6,106 nucleotides of DNA from Candidatus Aminicenantota bacterium. GTDB lineage: Bacteria; Acidobacteriota; Aminicenantia; UBA2199. Made by a program: the position numbers and the translations under genes. The notes below the pieces were generated by a model, which was not told where the DNA came from, searched no databases, and saw only the letters and a list, made by a program, of their open reading frames with translations. Below are positions 5,486-6,106 of this stretch, piece by piece; positions within the stretch are counted from its first letter, which is position 1, and each line of letters starts with the position of its first letter. The DNA lies in assembly GCA_020355945.1 (NCBI GenBank), contig CP070627.1, positions 8,038,318 to 8,044,423 of the forward strand. Direction: 5' to 3'.

Positions 5486-6106
5486 ATGAAATTATCAAAT
5501 CGTCATCTCCTGCTATTTGTTCTAACCATTACTTTCACCTTTAGCTTGTTTAAGCATTTCACTCATGCTGAAACCGTACCTTTTGACTCTCCCCGGTGGG
5601 TGATGCAGCCAAATACTTCCCGCTTAGAAGACTACCTGGGGCAAAAGAGTCTTTACCTGAAAGGTGGAGCTGCGTATTTAAAAGATGTAAATCTCACCAA
5701 TGGAATTATTGAGTTTGATGTTGCTTTTTCCCGGGAAAGAGGATTTTTCGGTGCGATATTCAGGATGCAGGATAAGGAAAACTATGAAGAGTTCTACCTG
5801 AGGTCTCATCAATCGGGTAATCCCGATGCCATACAATATTCACCTGTTTATAACCGGTTGTCAGCCTGGCAATTGTACCAGGGAGAGGGATTTAGTGCCG
5901 CAGTGACATTTCATTTTGACCGATGGATGCACGTAAAATTGATCGTATCCGGCAAAACAGCCGAATTGTACATCGATAACAATGAAGCACCGGTCATGTT
6001 CATGCATGATTTGAAGCGGGAAATAAAGCCAGGCCTGGTGGGTGTTAAAGCCCTTCCTTTTTCTGCCGGTCATTTTGCCAATTTCAGCGTTACAAAAATG
6101 GACAAC
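5486..6106 (+). CDS. Secreted LamG/concanavalin-like domain protein, 3' end cut
   Basis: The frame is open from ATG 5486 to the window edge (207 codons). The start follows AAGGAGG at ideal spacing. Residues 1-28 are a signal peptide: a basic start (MKLSNRH), a hydrophobic core at 8-22 and a likely cut after THA at 26-28, so the product is exported. Residues 34-204 fit a concanavalin-like jelly roll of the LamG or DUF1080 type. The segments are GGAAYLKDVNLTNGIIEFDV (60-79), a GAIFRMQDKENYEEFYLR strand pair (89-106), a SGNPDAIQYSPVYN block (110-123), FDRWMHVKLIVSGKTAELYID (144-164) and a closing GLVGVKA (184-190). Such folds usually bind carbohydrate or act as accessory domains of secreted or enzymatic proteins. 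No catalytic residues can be assigned, and a further domain could follow past the edge. Codon use (CGG-rich) resembles the FAD gene rather than the radical SAM gene. The gene is divergent from the radical SAM gene and there is no evidence of shared function. Confidence 0.78.
   Translation, partial: MKLSNRHLLLFVLTITFTFSLFKHFTHAETVPFDSPRWVMQPNTSRLEDYLGQKSLYLKGGAAYLKDVNLTNGIIEFDVAFSRERGFFGAIFRMQDKENYEEFYLRSHQSGNPDAIQYSPVYNRLSAWQLYQGEGFSAAVTFHFDRWMHVKLIVSGKTAELYIDNNEAPVMFMHDLKREIKPGLVGVKALPFSAGHFANFSVTKMDN

Overview
The window looks like an accessory stretch of a bacterial chromosome, most likely from a low- to mid-GC Firmicute (Clostridia/Peptococcaceae type). This placement is an inference from near-consensus AAGGAGG ribosome binding sites, textbook TTGACA/TATAAT promoters with 17-18 nt spacers, and the protein types. 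No RNA gene, transposase, CRISPR array or phage gene was seen, so the taxonomy stays tentative.

Left part (1-1380, minus strand): a two-gene set read leftwards. The upstream gene (1355-786) encodes a small protein with one N-terminal membrane helix and a soluble tail from an uncharacterised family. The downstream gene (from 618, running off the left edge) encodes a P-loop NTPase with a clear Walker A motif, possibly KAP/AAA-like. Each gene has its own recognisable promoter.

Middle (1380-3116, plus strand): a divergent intergenic region holds a short period-10 repeat, a small inverted repeat and opposing promoters. It is followed by a 487-residue FAD-dependent oxidoreductase of the fumarate-reductase/FAD_binding_2 superfamily, in which the fumarate-reducing active-site motifs are not conserved.

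Right-centre (3221-5161, minus strand): a 646-residue protein that joins two membrane helices, a possible PLD-like (non-catalytic) domain, an unassigned linker and a MoaA-like radical SAM domain with a Cys-rich C-terminus. It is convergent with the FAD gene. Its arginine codons differ visibly from those of its neighbours (CGA/AGA/CGT rather than mainly CGG). Two similar purine-rich GGGACAG tracts, in the same orientation, lie just outside it. This suggests a single-gene cassette acquired by transfer, and it is the best candidate here for something undescribed.

Right end (5486-6106, plus strand): the start of a secreted protein with a signal peptide and a LamG/concanavalin-like sugar-binding fold, cut by the window edge. 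It is divergent from the radical SAM gene.

Nothing shows that these genes act in one pathway. The two likeliest functional units are the membrane protein/NTPase pair and the stand-alone membrane-anchored radical SAM protein.
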